Shown here piece by piece: positions 63,684-64,000 of a stretch of DNA of 64,000 nucleotides. Numbering within the stretch: the first letter of the stretch is position 1; the number at the start of each line of letters is the position of its first letter. The position numbers were made by a program, and so were the translations under genes. Under the pieces are notes generated by a model. The model was not told where the DNA came from. It worked only from the letters and a program-made list of their open reading frames with translations, and searched no databases. Origin of the DNA: an uncultured Oscillibacter sp. (GTDB lineage: Bacteria; Bacillota; Clostridia; Oscillospirales; Oscillospiraceae); assembly GCF_910584465.1 (NCBI RefSeq), contig NZ_CAJUBK010000002.1, positions 62,001 through 126,000 on the forward strand, in the 5' to 3' direction.

Positions 63684-64000
63684 AGATAGAATAACTCCTT
63701 TGCAATGAAAAAGATGTACAGGCGGCGTGTATGTCCCGCATCCGGACAGCAAGAAAATAGAGACGTCCGCAGTCCGCCCGGCCCCGTTACGCCGGCGGAG
63801 GTTTGGTGACGTCCTGTCATATCTGGATATGGGAGGCCGCTGGTGGCGCCCATGCCCTGTATGGAAACACGGGCTATATTATTTGACCAGCCGGGAAGCG
63901 CGTCCCGTCCTGGAAAAATACGATCGAAAAGGCTTCGGGAAGACCCGAAGCGGATCGTCCCAGGCGCCCGGAAGGGGCCGCCGGGATGTCAACTCGCTAT
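63684..64000. other. Gene-free end of window upstream of rnj
   Basis: Minus-strand hairpin GCTTCGGG/CCCGAAGC plus CTTTT (63928-63951) looks like the terminator of a gene beyond the window. AAATAATATAGC near 63875-63886 may hold the rnj -10 but no convincing -35 was found. The ~190-base leader of rnj has no clear ORF. Confidence 0.5.

Noticed and set aside
62265..63689. 474-codon plus-strand frame opposite rnj
   Set aside because: Composition (His/Asp/Val/Leu repeats) is a shadow of the conserved RNase J gene.
1..64000. tRNA or rRNA genes
   Set aside because: No tRNA cloverleaf (other than tmRNA) or rRNA segment was recognised on either strand.

Overview
The window is about 64 kb of a GC-rich, spore-forming, Gram-positive chromosome. 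Support for this: two stage V sporulation genes (spoVAD, spoVAE), RNase J, a tRNA-Trp T-box leader, lipoprotein and S-layer-homology (SLH) exported proteins, strong GGAGG ribosome sites and TTGnnn-17-TATAAT promoters. The gene set fits the class Clostridia, most likely an Oscillospiraceae/Ruminococcaceae-type gut anaerobe; that taxonomic step is inference.

Layout. 1-0.35 kb: 3' end of ilvC. 0.4-8 kb: a DUF815 ATPase and DUF523 protein, then a siroheme module (4Fe-4S/siroheme sulfite or nitrite reductase, FecBCD-type ABC importer, fused siroheme synthase). 8-12 kb: MarR-MATE operon, spoVAD, AIM24-like protein. 12-16 kb: O-antigen-ligase-like protein, glycosyltransferase, a 53-aa protein and a tail-fibre-like orphan. 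16-24.7 kb: spoVAE, a deacetylase-like lipoprotein, cdd, MBL/YbjQ/membrane genes, a PilZ protein, a MerR-membrane regulator, serA and an MscS channel. 24.8-28.5 kb: GH18-SLH protein, barnase-like lipoprotein with overlapping barstar, a 7-TM protein. 29.5-36.9 kb: two paralogous amino-acid ABC importers of the TrpXYZ type on the minus strand; the first has a T-box with a TGG (Trp) specifier and contains an FAH-family hydrolase, the second has a short-ORF/terminator leader. 37-39.2 kb: exported nucleotidase with LysM. 39.4-42.5 kb: smpB, cyclophilin, SDR and, after a long structured leader, tmRNA (ssrA). 42.5-43.7 kb: a small AT-rich island next to the tmRNA 3' end. 44-45.6 kb: an ECF sigma factor with an RsgI-like anti-sigma and a secreted DxDGDG protein. 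46-48 kb: a four-gene phage-tail-like cassette with no other phage genes. 48-54 kb: a second ECF sigma/anti-sigma pair, DUF421/DUF4363, a coiled-coil protein, ackA. 54-64 kb: tmcAL, DUF3298 lipoprotein, XRE/membrane pair, a zinc-type binding lipoprotein with a Fur-family box, DUF2461, HD protein, DEAD helicase, XRE regulator, RNase J.

The most unusual structure is a dispersed family of modular multi-hairpin intergenic repeats. At least six recognisable copies (12.07, 15.3, 16.6, 48.0, 56.3 and 60.06 kb) plus fragments share the order: terminator-like hairpin, GTCGAAAA box, GGGAAGG box, GGGACCC hairpin, TTTCCAGG hairpin, a third hairpin and a second terminator-like hairpin. Other points of interest are the structured RNA ahead of tmRNA, the paired leader ORFs of the two amino-acid importers, the membrane-anchored barnase/barstar pair, and the tail-like cassette whose proteins share a MLDEVFGA C-terminus.

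Limits: all family names come from reading the protein sequences, without database searches. Starts were chosen by ribosome-site spacing and family-like N-termini. Many long overlapping frames are GC-driven shadows and are omitted.
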